64,000 nucleotides of DNA from Rhabdobacter roseus. GTDB taxonomy: Bacteria > Bacteroidota > Bacteroidia > Cytophagales > Spirosomataceae. Shown piece after piece: positions 42,561-51,186 of the stretch. The translations under genes and the position numbers were made by a program. Positions within the stretch are counted from its first letter, which is position 1, and each line of letters begins with the position of its first letter. The notes under the pieces were generated by a model. It did no database searches and was not told the origin of the DNA. It saw only the letters and a list, made by a program, of their open reading frames with translations. The stretch spans positions 881,455-945,454 of the forward strand of contig NZ_JACHGF010000003.1 in the NCBI RefSeq assembly GCF_014202275.1, in the 5' to 3' direction.

Positions 42561-43964
42561 ATGATTTTAAACATTACGACAACTCATAAGCCAGCAACCG
42601 ACTTAGGCTATTTGCTACATAAACATCCTGACAAGTTTCAGACCTTTGATTTATCTGTTGGAAAGGCTCATGTGTTTTATCCAGAAAAGGGAGAAGATAA
42701 AACAACTATCAGTCTATTACTCGACATTGATCCTATCGACATGGTCCGAGGTGCAAGAAATTTGGGTGGAGACGGTTTTTCACTTGGACACTATGTAAAC
42801 GACAGACCCTATGTTGCTTCATCATTTCTGAGTGTTGCTCTTTCAAAAGCTTTTTCATCTGCAATGAATGGTAAGTGCAAAGACAAACCGGAACTGGTTG
42901 ATGTAAAATTGCCTTTTGAAATTTCAATTGCATCAATTCCCGCTCCAAAAGGTGGCGAAATTTTAATTAGAAAATTCTTTGAACCGCTTGGTTATAAAGT
43001 GGAATTGAAGCGACATACATTAGATGCTGAGTTTCCTGAATGGGGAGAGAGTAAATACTTCTCTTTAAATCTTGAACATACAATCACCACAAAGGAATTA
43101 CTTTCACACTTGTATGTTTTAATTCCAGCTTTGGATAACGACAAACACTATTTTGTCAGTGAAAACGAAATTGAAAAACTATTTCAAAAAGGGGAAGGTT
43201 GGCTAAAAGTCCATCCTGAAAGGGAGCAAATAATCAGGCGATACTTGATTAATTTAAATTCATTATCAAGACAAGCACTTGAACGACTAAGCGAAGGAGA
43301 TGAAATTGAAAATGCAATAGAAGAGCCAATTGAAAAGACAGAGACTGAGAAAAAGAAAGAAACTCTCCATGACAAACGAATAAAATTAGTGGCTGAAAAA
43401 CTTATTGAATCAGGAGCTGAAAGGGTTTTAGACTTAGGGTGTGGAGAAGGAAAGCTCATAAGACAACTACTAAAGCAAAAGCAATTTATTGAAATTGCAG
43501 GAATGGACGTTTCCTACAATGAACTATTGAAAGCGAGAGAGAGACTTCACTTTGACGAAATGTCGCCTAAACAAAAAGAAAGAATCAACCTATTTCAAGG
43601 CTCATTAACATATAGAGACAAACGACTTGACGGTTTTGATGCCGCTGCGGTAGTAGAAGTTATTGAACATTTGGATTTAAACAGACTAAAATCGTTTGAA
43701 AGAGTTTTGTTTGAATTTGCAAAACCCAAAACCATAATTCTGACCACTCCAAACAAAGAGTATAATGTAATGTGGGAAAAATTGGATGCTGAGAATATGA
43801 GGCATAACGACCACCGTTTTGAATGGACAAGAAACGAGTTTGCAGAATGGGCAAACAGAATAGGAAAAACTTATAATTACAGCGTGGAGACATTACCAAT
43901 AGGTGGCGAAGAAGAAAACATTGGTGCTCCATCACAAATGGCAATATTTAGATATGGAAATTAA
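42561..43964 (+). CDS. hen1: RNA 3'-terminal ribose 2'-O-methyltransferase Hen1
   Basis: A 467-residue protein: an N-terminal Hen1 domain that contacts Pnkp (about 1-240), then a SAM methyltransferase. Visible residues: the SAM motif VLDLGCGEGKL with Asp291, metal ligands Glu366, Glu369 and His370 in EVIEHLD, and His415/His418 in MRHNDHRFEW. Known role: it methylates the 2'-OH at the 3' end of the break before ligation so that the repaired RNA resists the same toxin. The stop overlaps the pnkp start by 11 bases, so they are translationally coupled. The pair is carried inside a unit bounded by GTTACCGC and GCGGTAAC, in AT-rich DNA. Confidence 0.95.
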   Translation: MILNITTTHKPATDLGYLLHKHPDKFQTFDLSVGKAHVFYPEKGEDKTTISLLLDIDPIDMVRGARNLGGDGFSLGHYVNDRPYVASSFLSVALSKAFSSAMNGKCKDKPELVDVKLPFEISIASIPAPKGGEILIRKFFEPLGYKVELKRHTLDAEFPEWGESKYFSLNLEHTITTKELLSHLYVLIPALDNDKHYFVSENEIEKLFQKGEGWLKVHPEREQIIRRYLINLNSLSRQALERLSEGDEIENAIEEPIEKTETEKKKETLHDKRIKLVAEKLIESGAERVLDLGCGEGKLIRQLLKQKQFIEIAGMDVSYNELLKARERLHFDEMSPKQKERINLFQGSLTYRDKRLDGFDAAAVVEVIEHLDLNRLKSFERVLFEFAKPKTIILTTPNKEYNVMWEKLDAENMRHNDHRFEWTRNEFAEWANRIGKTYNYSVETLPIGGEEENIGAPSQMAIFRYGN

Positions 43965-46530
43965 AGTACCAGAACTTTCATTAGTTGTTTTAATCGGTGT
44001 TTCAGGTTCGGGAAAAAGTAGTTTTGCAAGGAGACTATTCAAACGAACGGAAATATTATCGTCTGACGAATGTAGAGCATTAGTTTCAGATGACGAAAAT
44101 AGTCAGGCTTCAACCAATGACGCTTTTGATGTTTTGTATTACATAGCGGGCAAACGCTTGAAAAATGGCTTATTGACCGTTGTAGATGCAACCAACGTTC
44201 AAAAGGAATCAAGAAAAGGACTAATTGATTTAGCCAGAACCTATCATTGTTTGCCGGTGGCAATTGTATTGGACTTGCCCGAAAAAGTATCTGAAGAACG
44301 AAATCTAAGCAGACCCGACCGAAATTTTGGCGGTCATGTGATTCGTCAACAAGCTCAACAACTGAAAAAATCAATCAGAAATTTGAAGCATGAAGGATTT
44401 AGACAAATTTATGTTCTGAAATCAATTGATGAAGTTGAAGCAATTCTTGACATCAAAAGAGAGAAACTTTACAACGATAAAAAAGACGAAACAGGTCCGT
44501 TTGACATTATTGGAGATGTTCACGGATGTTTTGACGAGTTGAAAGAATTACTATTAAAACTTGGTTATGAAATAAATCAAGTCGAAGCCAATAATTCAAA
44601 TTTTGGATTTGAGGTAATTGCTCCTGAAAACAGAAAAGCAATTTTTGTTGGCGACCTTGTTGATAGAGGCCCTGATTCGCCAAGTGTCTTGCGCTTAGTA
44701 ATGAGTATGGTTAATACGGGTGTTGCGTATTGTGTGCCAGGTAATCACGATTTAAAATTACAGAAGTACCTCAATGGGAAGCAAGTTCAGTTAAAACATG
44801 GTTTAGAAGTTACAGTACAGCAATTGGAAAACAAAACTTCCGAATTCAAGAAATCGGTTGAGCAATTTCTATACAGCCTGATTAGCCACTATGTTTTTGA
44901 TAATGGAAAGTTAGTTGTTGCACATGCAGGATTAAAAGAAGAAATGCAAGGTCGTGGTTCGGGTGCGGTTCGTTCATTTTGTCTGTATGGTGAAACAACA
45001 GGAGAAATTGATGAATTTGGCTTGCCTGTCAGACATAATTGGGCAAAGGAATATAGAGGTAAAGCGAAAGTAGTTTATGGACATACGCCAGTACCCGAAG
45101 CAGAATGGTTAAACAAAACCATTGATATTGATACAGGTTGTGTATTTGGCGGAAAATTAACCGCGCTTCGTTATCCTGAAGAAGAATTAGTTTCTATTAA
45201 GGCTAAACAAGTCTATTGTGAGCCAATAAGACCTTTAGACTTTAACGAATCAGAAAATAAACTTAGTTCACAACAAGAATATGATGATTTACTGAACATT
45301 GAAGATGTTACGGGAAAACGTATCGTTCAAACGAGACTAAGAAACAATATAACTATCAAGGAGGAAAATTCTATTGCAGCCTTAGAAGTAATGAGCCGTT
45401 TTGCAATAAATCCAAAATGGTTGATTTATCTACCCCCAACCATGTCTCCATGTGCGACAAGTGAATTGCCTGAATTTTTGGAACACCCAGCACAGGCTTT
45501 GAATTACTATAAAAAAAGAGGGATAGAAAAGGTTGTTTGTGAAGAAAAACACATGGGTTCAAGAGCTGTTTTAATAATCTGTAAAGATGAAACAACCGCC
45601 ATAAAACGCTTTGGGGTTGAAAATGAAGGCATTGGAGTTTGCTACACACGAACAGGTAGAAACTTTTTTAATGACCCGGAAATTGAGAAAGCCTTTATAG
45701 CAAGAGTTAATCAGTGCCTGACAAACACCAACTTTTGGGATAAGTTCAATACGGATTGGGTATGTTTAGATGCCGAGCTAATGCCTTGGTCTGCAAAAGC
45801 ACAGGCATTATTAAAAGACCAGTATGCATCTGTTGGTTCAGCAGCAGGTGGGGCGTTACCAGTTGTCGAGCAAGCATTACAAATGGCACTTGACAGAGGA
45901 ATTAAAGATGCTTTGCCATCTTTAGAAAAATTTGCCGCCAAGAATAAAGCTATAGGCAAGTATGTAAAGGCCTATCAAAATTACTGTTGGACGGTTGAAA
46001 GTATTGATGATTATAAATTAGCCCCTTTTCATATTTTAGCTACAGAAGGGCAAGTACACGTTAATAAAACGCATGAATGGCACATGACAAACATTGAGGA
46101 GATTTGTCAAGGCGACACCAAACTTTTTATAGCAACACCCTACAAAATAGTGGACTTGAAAGACCAATCAAGTTTTGGCGAAGCAGTTCAATGGTGGCTT
46201 GACCTGACAAGTAAAGGTGGAGAAGGTATGGTTGTTAAACCTTATGATTTTATTGCTTATGGTTCGGACGGACTTTTACAACCAGCCGTAAAATGCCGAG
46301 GAAGTGAATATTTGAGAATAATTTACGGACCTGAATATGATGCACCCGAAAATATCGACAGACTTAAAAACAGAGGTCTTTCAAGAAAACAATCTTTAGC
46401 ACTAAGAGAATTTGCACTTGGGGTTGAAGGGCTTGAAAGATTTGTAAAAAAAGAACCTTTAAGACGAATACATGAAAGTGTGTTTGGAGTATTAGCATTA
46501 GAAAGTGAAGATGTTGACCCAAGACTATAG
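43954..46530 (+). CDS. pnkp: Polynucleotide kinase-phosphatase-ligase Pnkp (RNA repair)
   Basis: An 858-residue three-domain enzyme. Kinase: P-loop GVSGSGKSS with Lys21. Phosphatase (about 180-420): GDVHGC with Asp188 and His190, GDLVDRGPDS, GNHD, and a later VYGHTPVP. Adenylyltransferase/ligase: KHMGSRA with Lys532 as nucleophile. It heals 5'-OH and 2',3'-cyclic phosphate ends of ribotoxin-cut RNA and, with Hen1, seals them. I start at ATG 43954, which overlaps hen1; this puts the P-loop at the expected place. All catalytic motifs look intact, so the system should be active. Few AAGTACC words and AT-rich codons mark it as foreign to the surrounding chromosome. Confidence 0.95.
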   Translation: MEIKVPELSLVVLIGVSGSGKSSFARRLFKRTEILSSDECRALVSDDENSQASTNDAFDVLYYIAGKRLKNGLLTVVDATNVQKESRKGLIDLARTYHCLPVAIVLDLPEKVSEERNLSRPDRNFGGHVIRQQAQQLKKSIRNLKHEGFRQIYVLKSIDEVEAILDIKREKLYNDKKDETGPFDIIGDVHGCFDELKELLLKLGYEINQVEANNSNFGFEVIAPENRKAIFVGDLVDRGPDSPSVLRLVMSMVNTGVAYCVPGNHDLKLQKYLNGKQVQLKHGLEVTVQQLENKTSEFKKSVEQFLYSLISHYVFDNGKLVVAHAGLKEEMQGRGSGAVRSFCLYGETTGEIDEFGLPVRHNWAKEYRGKAKVVYGHTPVPEAEWLNKTIDIDTGCVFGGKLTALRYPEEELVSIKAKQVYCEPIRPLDFNESENKLSSQQEYDDLLNIEDVTGKRIVQTRLRNNITIKEENSIAALEVMSRFAINPKWLIYLPPTMSPCATSELPEFLEHPAQALNYYKKRGIEKVVCEEKHMGSRAVLIICKDETTAIKRFGVENEGIGVCYTRTGRNFFNDPEIEKAFIARVNQCLTNTNFWDKFNTDWVCLDAELMPWSAKAQALLKDQYASVGSAAGGALPVVEQALQMALDRGIKDALPSLEKFAAKNKAIGKYVKAYQNYCWTVESIDDYKLAPFHILATEGQVHVNKTHEWHMTNIEEICQGDTKLFIATPYKIVDLKDQSSFGEAVQWWLDLTSKGGEGMVVKPYDFIAYGSDGLLQPAVKCRGSEYLRIIYGPEYDAPENIDRLKNRGLSRKQSLALREFALGVEGLERFVKKEPLRRIHESVFGVLALESEDVDPRL

Positions 46531-46579
46531 GCAAACTCTTCAAGCTAACGCACCGACCAAAGCTTGCCAGAAGCACTAT

Positions 46580-46728
46580 GCGGTAACAGGCATTTGGCTC
46601 AATGGCGGGTGACGTGGTTAATTGAACATTCTACCTCGCATCAACTTTTGTGGTGTATTGTCAATTTTGTGCCGCTTCGGCGGGCCGATCCGAAATCCAC
46701 CACTGCGCCAAGTGCCAAAACGCTATGG
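46580..46728 (+). other. attC-like palindromic element after the Hen1-Pnkp unit
   Basis: Begins with GCGGTAAC (46580-46587), the exact reverse complement of GTTACCGC at 42401-42408 that opens the unit. Arms GGCATTTGGC (46589-46598) and GCCAAGTGCC (46707-46716) pair with one mismatch, with further TGGCG/CGCCA pairing inside. It ends AAAACGCTATGG, aligned to AAACGTTACCG of the previous element. No gene is visible from 46531 to 46812. Confidence 0.52.
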
Positions 46729-46812
46729 ACAATCCAAGTGACTGTGCAAACTACATAATACGAAAATACTATTAAGATTCAACTTACTTACAAAATAGAT
46801 CACGTTTAAAAA

Positions 46813-47385
46813 ATGAGTAGAGTCGCATTAATTTTTCTAGCACTTTGTTTCCCGGTTCTTGTTTATGGTCAGGCAAAGAATCTCCCAAAATGGGAAAGGG
46901 TTATTTCTGAAATGACCAAGGCACAAGAAGGAGACACGATTACTTATAGGTCTAAAAAAAGTTTAGATTGGTCTGATTTTAAAATGTCAGCTGTTGCAAA
47001 CAACGATTTGAAAGCTCATATAGAACTTACATTTGGCGTTTTTGTAAAAAAAGCAAATGTTTGGACGGGAGTCACCACAATTGAATCATACGGAGGAATT
47101 AGAAGAGATTTATCGTGGGTTAATCCACAGTATAAATCGCAACAATTACTAGACTATCTTCAATTGAAGTATGAGATTTCTCATTATTTCGCAAAAAAAT
47201 TAGAAAAAGAGATTAATAGTAAGAAAATAAATGCAGGAAACACAAACAAAATTAACGGAATTATAGAAACACATATAAATGGTAGAGATAAAGCTCTCGA
47301 TGAACTTGATAGTGAGTCTGATTTTGGCAATAGAGCAGAAATAATTGATAAATGGAAACAAAAAATCCTTAGTGAAGAAATTTGA
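46813..47385 (+). CDS. Secreted hypothetical protein
   Basis: A 190-residue protein with a signal peptide (IFLALCFPVLVYGQ). The mature part begins with a domain rich in W and K (KKSLDWSDFKMSA, RRDLSWVNPQYKS) and ends in a long charged helix (YFAKKLEKEINSKKINAGN). The SLDWSDFKG-like start recalls DUF922-type secreted proteins, but without the protease motif, so I leave it unnamed. It lies directly after the second attC-like element and could be the cargo of a decayed third unit. Confidence 0.6.
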   Translation: MSRVALIFLALCFPVLVYGQAKNLPKWERVISEMTKAQEGDTITYRSKKSLDWSDFKMSAVANNDLKAHIELTFGVFVKKANVWTGVTTIESYGGIRRDLSWVNPQYKSQQLLDYLQLKYEISHYFAKKLEKEINSKKINAGNTNKINGIIETHINGRDKALDELDSESDFGNRAEIIDKWKQKILSEEI

Positions 47386-47524
47386 AAGGCACTACTAATA
47401 ATTAAAAACAGGCAAATTACTCAATTTTCACCAACTTTATTGCTCTATCTCAGATATAAAGTTTTGGAACTTAAAAAGAGGAACAAATGAATATGAGCAT
47501 AGTGACTTGGATTTGGAATAAAAC

Positions 47525-48217
47525 ATGAATGGCAACGATACCAAGCGGCTTTCAAGACTGACGGCCATTCTAACACAGCTGCAAACGAAACGACTATTGA
47601 CAGCGACCAGCTTGGCAGATAAATTTCAGGTAAGCGTGAGAACCATTTATCGCGACATTCGAGCCTTAGAGCAAGCGGGCGTTCCTATTCTTACCGAAGA
47701 CGGAAAGGGTTACACCTTAATGGAAGGATACAAAATTCCACCCGTGATGTTTTCGGAAAGCCAAGCAAATGCTTTGATCCTTGCCGAACAATTGGTATTG
47801 AAAAACAAAGATGCCTCTTTTATTAAAGATTATATAGAGGCCATTGACAAAATAAAGGCGGTACTTCGTCCATCAGAAAAAGACAAGGCCAATCTGCTTG
47901 CGGACAGAACGCGTTTTGAGCAGAACCTGAATAGGGAACGAAACAGTAATACTCTTTCTCAATTGCAGTTTGCTTTAACCAACTTCTATTTACTAAAAAT
48001 CAACTATACGAACGAACAAAGCATAACCTCCAAAAGAATTATTGAGCCTTTTGCCTTGGTAAGTACCACTGAAAATTGGCTGCTCATTGCCTGGTGCCGT
48101 TTGCGTAAAGAGTTTCGGTATTTTCGTTTAGACCGAATAACGAGAATGGAAATCCTTACCGAGAAGTTTGAACAACATAAAATGACGTTACAAGAATATT
48201 TTGATAAATATCATTAA
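47525..48217 (+). CDS. WYL-domain (YafY-type) transcriptional regulator
   Basis: A 230-residue regulator with an N-terminal HTH_11 domain (RLTAILTQLQTKRLLTATSLADKFQVSVRTIYRDIRALEQAGVPILTED) and a WYL domain (about 135-220) containing INYTNEQSITSKRIIEPFALVSTTENWLLIAWCRLRKEFRYFRLDRI. WYL proteins sense nucleic acid or small ligands and often control defence or stress genes. It is followed by a RidA gene 75 bases later, probably its target. Composition is still AT-rich. Confidence 0.88.
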   Translation: MNGNDTKRLSRLTAILTQLQTKRLLTATSLADKFQVSVRTIYRDIRALEQAGVPILTEDGKGYTLMEGYKIPPVMFSESQANALILAEQLVLKNKDASFIKDYIEAIDKIKAVLRPSEKDKANLLADRTRFEQNLNRERNSNTLSQLQFALTNFYLLKINYTNEQSITSKRIIEPFALVSTTENWLLIAWCRLRKEFRYFRLDRITRMEILTEKFEQHKMTLQEYFDKYH

Positions 48218-48292
48218 TTATTTTTGACCCCTGACATAAGGCTGTCACTACCCTATTCCATCTTTGTATTGTATCTTTTAAAACAATAAAAA

Positions 48293-48685
48293 ATGGAAAA
48301 GAAAACAGTTGACCCTTGGGCTTGGGGCAAAAGCACCAATTCAGTACAAGCCGTTGAAGTTAAAAACGTAGCAGGAACCCTATACTGCTCAGGACAAGTG
48401 GCCATTGACGCTAACGGCATTCCAAGTTCGGCTGATATGCGAAGTCAGCTTATTCAAACAATCGCAAATTTGGAACAGCTTATCGGTGAGTCTGGCTATG
48501 AGTGTAACAATATTGTAAGGCTGAACGTGTATACAACAAACACCAATGAATTTTTCACAACTTGTATGGATGTTTACGTGCCTTTTCTTATGAAACACGG
48601 AATACAGCAAGCTACCACTTTGCTGGAAGTAAAAGGACTTTTTGCCACTTTAACGGTAGAACTTGAAGCCACCGTTGTAAAGTAG
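48293..48685 (+). CDS. RidA-family protein
   Basis: A 130-residue RidA/YjgF-type protein. It has the family core (LYCSGQVAIDANGIPSSADMRSQLIQTIANLEQLIGESGYECNNIVRLNVYTTN) and a C-terminal motif (HGIQQATTLLEVKGLF...VELEATV). The arginine that RidA proper uses to hydrolyse imines (R105 in E. coli) is not in the expected PARS/PART position, which here reads QQATTL, so this is likely one of the Rid subfamilies without imine deaminase activity. The WYL gene upstream is the probable regulator. Confidence 0.87.
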   Translation: MEKKTVDPWAWGKSTNSVQAVEVKNVAGTLYCSGQVAIDANGIPSSADMRSQLIQTIANLEQLIGESGYECNNIVRLNVYTTNTNEFFTTCMDVYVPFLMKHGIQQATTLLEVKGLFATLTVELEATVVK

Positions 48686-48718
48686 ATACAGAGCCATAAG
48701 TAGAAATACCTTATCCGG

Positions 48719-48784
48719 CAAGCCGTACAGATTGGCGAAAATGGCTACCGCAAAGCCATCTTTTCAAACAAACTGTATGGCTTG
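48719..48784. repeat. Nested palindrome after the RidA gene
   Basis: CAAGCCGTACAG (48719-48730) pairs with CTGTATGGCTTG (48773-48784), and inside it ATGGCT (48741-48746) pairs with AGCCAT (48754-48759). It may be a terminator for ridA, though no T-run follows, or the right-hand palindrome of another cassette-like unit, since GTTATCT follows at once. It sits at the right end of the AT-rich region. Confidence 0.45.
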
Positions 48785-48906
48785 TTATCTTTATTAAACA
48801 GCTCAGGTAAAAAAGCTATACTTTTATTGTAATATTTAGGAAATTTTTAGGCTGTTTGCAACTACTTTTAATTATTGGAACAACACGAGCCAGCAAGAGT
48901 ACCCTT

Positions 48907-49488
48907 ATGCAAAAACCCGACCTGGAAACATTTTGCCCTACTTGCCAGCAAGACTGGCGGGACTGGCTACAGGAGCACCACCAGACCAAGCAGTCGGTGT
49001 GGCTGGTGTACTACAAAAAGCAGGCAAACGTACCGAGCATTGCGTACAGCGATGCGGTAGACGAAGCCCTGTGCTTTGGCTGGATCGACAGTACCCGGAA
49101 ATCCATTGACCACGAAACCTTCATGCAGTTTTTCTGCAAACGAAAACCCAGGAGTGTGTGGTCGAAGGTGAACAAGGCCAAAGTACAGCGCCTGATCGAC
49201 GCCGGGCTCATGACCCAGGCGGGCTACGACAGCATCGAAACGGCCCAGCAAAACGGCTCGTGGGAAACGCTGGACGAGGTAGAAGAGCTGAACATACCCG
49301 AAGACCTGGAGAAAGCATTTGCGGCCCGGGCGGGCTCTCAGGAGTACTTTATGAGCCTGAGCCGGTCTACGCGGAAAGCCATCCTGCAATGGCTCATACT
49401 GGCCAAGCGCCCCGAAACCCGGCAAAAAAGACGGGACGAAATAGCGCTCCTGGCCAGCCTAAAGCAAAAGCCCAAGCAATTTGGCTAA
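48907..49488 (+). CDS. YdeI/OmpD-associated-family protein
   Basis: A protein of about 193 residues. The N-terminal region (WRDWLQEHHQTKQSVWLVYYKKQANVPSIAYSDAVDEALCFGWIDSTRKSID) and the C-terminal helix bundle (YFMSLSRSTRKAILQWLILAKRPETRQKRRDEIALL) are the family pattern. Relatives are described as bacteriocin-resistance or OmpD-associated proteins; the mechanism is unknown. Here the host-like GC content and AAGTACC words resume. I start at ATG 48907. Confidence 0.82.
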   Translation: MQKPDLETFCPTCQQDWRDWLQEHHQTKQSVWLVYYKKQANVPSIAYSDAVDEALCFGWIDSTRKSIDHETFMQFFCKRKPRSVWSKVNKAKVQRLIDAGLMTQAGYDSIETAQQNGSWETLDEVEELNIPEDLEKAFAARAGSQEYFMSLSRSTRKAILQWLILAKRPETRQKRRDEIALLASLKQKPKQFG

Positions 49489-49512
49489 CGCCGACTCGTA
49501 AGCCCAAAGTAC

Positions 49513-49812
49513 CTACACCGAAAAGCCCGCCGCCAGCAGGTGGTGGTACTGCGGGTGGCGGCGCATGTAAGTAGCCATAAACGGACAAAGCGGCAGGATC
49601 TTGAGGTCGTTGGCTTCCGTATACTCCAGGGCGTTCTTGGCCAGAGCTGAGCCAATACCCTGCCCCTCCAGGGCTTCGGGTACTTCGGTGTGGGCAATGA
49701 CGATCCGGCCCGTGGCCAGGAGGTACTCCTGGTAGGCGTCTCCGGCTTCGGTATGGATCACGAAGCGTTTCTGGTCGGGCTCGTGGGTAATCAGGAATTC
49801 GGGCGTAGCCAT
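49513..49812 (-). CDS. Small GNAT-family N-acetyltransferase (YjdJ-like)
   Basis: A 99-residue protein. The acetyl-CoA-binding motif appears as HTEVPEALEGQGIGSALAKNALEYTEAND, followed by LKILPLCPFMATYMRRHPQYHHLL, which matches the short YjdJ-type N-acetyltransferases. The substrate is unknown. It is convergent with the YdeI-like gene (24 bases between ends). Confidence 0.87.
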   Translation of the reverse strand: MATPEFLITHEPDQKRFVIHTEAGDAYQEYLLATGRIVIAHTEVPEALEGQGIGSALAKNALEYTEANDLKILPLCPFMATYMRRHPQYHHLLAAGFSV

Positions 49813-49876
49813 AGGTAGTTCGGGCTAAGTACTTGACTCGTTTTACAACCTCAATAATAGCAAATAGACAAGTACC

Positions 49877-50395
49877 TTACACCAGCCAGGTCGCTTCTTT
49901 TTCCAGAGCCATAAAATTGACCAGCTGGTTGGCCTGGTTCAGCAAGGGGATGATGTGTACGTTGCAGAGGTACGGTAGGCCCGACTTCCGGTAGTTGATG
50001 ATTGTCCCCGCGTAGGGGTTTCGGCGGCTGAGCTGCTGCCGTATTTCCTGCCGAATTTCCGGACTGGTCTTTTCGCCCTGCAAAAAACTGGGCTTTTTGT
50101 GGTAGGCTTCGTCGAATCCGTAGCCCGTCATGCGGGTAAAACCCTTGCTCACCCAGGTGATCTGCTGCGCCGCGTCGGTGATGACGACGGCGCTCATGCG
50201 GCCTTCCAGGTAGGGTTTGGCGGTTTGGAGGTTAAATACCCAGCCCTGCTCTTCTTTGAGTTGTTCCAGGCACTGCCAGTCGTCCTGCTGCGAGGGCGTG
50301 GGCTTGCGGGAAAACTCCATCCCGATCAGCAGTGGCATGGTCAGTTGGATACCTACGAAAGTATCACAGTGTGTTTTGGAAGGTAAGTTCAGCAT
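49877..50395 (-). CDS. Stand-alone LOV-like PAS protein lacking the flavin-adduct cysteine
   Basis: A 172-residue soluble protein with one PAS domain (about 65-172). It has the LOV landmarks AVVITDAAQQITWVSKGFTRMTGYG, FLQG at 104-107 and NYRKSGLPY at 134-142. The position of the photoactive cysteine of LOV domains (GRNCRFLQ) is proline here (KKPSFLQG), so it cannot form the cysteinyl-flavin adduct. It may still bind a flavin or another ligand. There is no output domain, so it would act through a partner. Confidence 0.78.
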   Translation of the reverse strand: MLNLPSKTHCDTFVGIQLTMPLLIGMEFSRKPTPSQQDDWQCLEQLKEEQGWVFNLQTAKPYLEGRMSAVVITDAAQQITWVSKGFTRMTGYGFDEAYHKKPSFLQGEKTSPEIRQEIRQQLSRRNPYAGTIINYRKSGLPYLCNVHIIPLLNQANQLVNFMALEKEATWLV

Positions 50396-50452
50396 GGCAA
50401 TGTATGTTTAAAAAGTTAGTGTAATAAAGTACCTTATCTACCTCATCCCCGG

Positions 50453-50475
50453 CCCTTCTCTTTTCAGGAGAAGGG
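50453..50475. repeat. Intergenic hairpin of the pyrimidine/purine type
   Basis: CCCTTCTC (50453-50460) pairs with GAGAAGGG (50468-50475). It resembles a shorter, degenerate relative of the CCCTTTCTCC...GGAGAAAGGG centre of the 19/20/32-kb repeats. The 317-base gap 50396-50712 also holds a short tandem GACGGTCCGACGGTCC near 50535 and no gene. Confidence 0.45.
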
Positions 50476-50712
50476 AGGTTAGTAATAACTATCAGCCTCA
50501 ATATCATCCTCGTAGCGGCGGCCCTTCCGTGCGACGGTCCGACGGTCCGATCCTTCTAGGAAAAGGGGGATAGAAGGAGGGTTTTGAAATAATACCAATA
50601 CCACCTCATACCTGGCAGGACCAGGGAAATCTTCTTTTTGGGAGCAGGCAGGAGCTTTTATTGGCGTGCTGGGCTTTGAAACCAGCGTTTACATAGGTAC
50701 CTCAACCCGTTG

Positions 50713-51105
50713 TTATTCATTTTTGTTAATGGGTATCGGATTTTTATCCTCGTCAATGGCCACGAAGGTAAAGGTACCACTCACGGCCTTTTCGCGTTTT
50801 TCTTCGTACATCTGCTCCACGTAGATGTCGGTACGTACTTTCAGGCTGGTATTGCCCACGGAGATGACCTGCCCCACCAGCTCGATGATGGTACCCGCCG
50901 GGATGGGCCGCGCGAAGTCGATGCGGTCAGAGGAGACGGTGACGCAGCGCTGGCGCGTAAAGCGCGTGGCCGCGATGAAGGCGACCTCGTCCATCATGGA
51001 GAGGGCCGTGCCGCCAAACAGCGTGTCGTAGTGGTTGGTGTTGTTGGGAAATACGGTTTTGAATACGCGGGTCTCGGCCTGCTTCATTCGCTCTTCGGTC
51101 GTCAT
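50713..51105 (-). CDS. Acyl-CoA thioesterase (hotdog fold)
   Basis: A protein of about 130 residues of the YciA/BACH type. It has the core [66 protein letters not shown], with the catalytic Asp in MMDEVA and the usual N-x-x-x-x-L-F-G-G start. It hydrolyses acyl-CoA to free acid and CoA. I start at ATG 51105; the in-frame extension to 51177 is not protein-like. It lies after metE on the same strand with 81 bases between. Confidence 0.9.
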   Translation of the reverse strand: MTTEERMKQAETRVFKTVFPNNTNHYDTLFGGTALSMMDEVAFIAATRFTRQRCVTVSSDRIDFARPIPAGTIIELVGQVISVGNTSLKVRTDIYVEQMYEEKREKAVSGTFTFVAIDEDKNPIPINKNE

Positions 51106-51186
51106 GCGTTTTTTACAAATAAAGAATAAAGTAATTACCCGACCTACCTCCACCAAGCGGCGGCAGGCCGGGTACAAAGTAACGCA

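Noticed and set aside
41924-46728. A classical integron with an integrase gene
   Set aside because: No tyrosine recombinase is encoded anywhere in the window, and two of the three units deviate from the classical GTTRRRY core. Only a cassette-like, integrase-less reading is supported.
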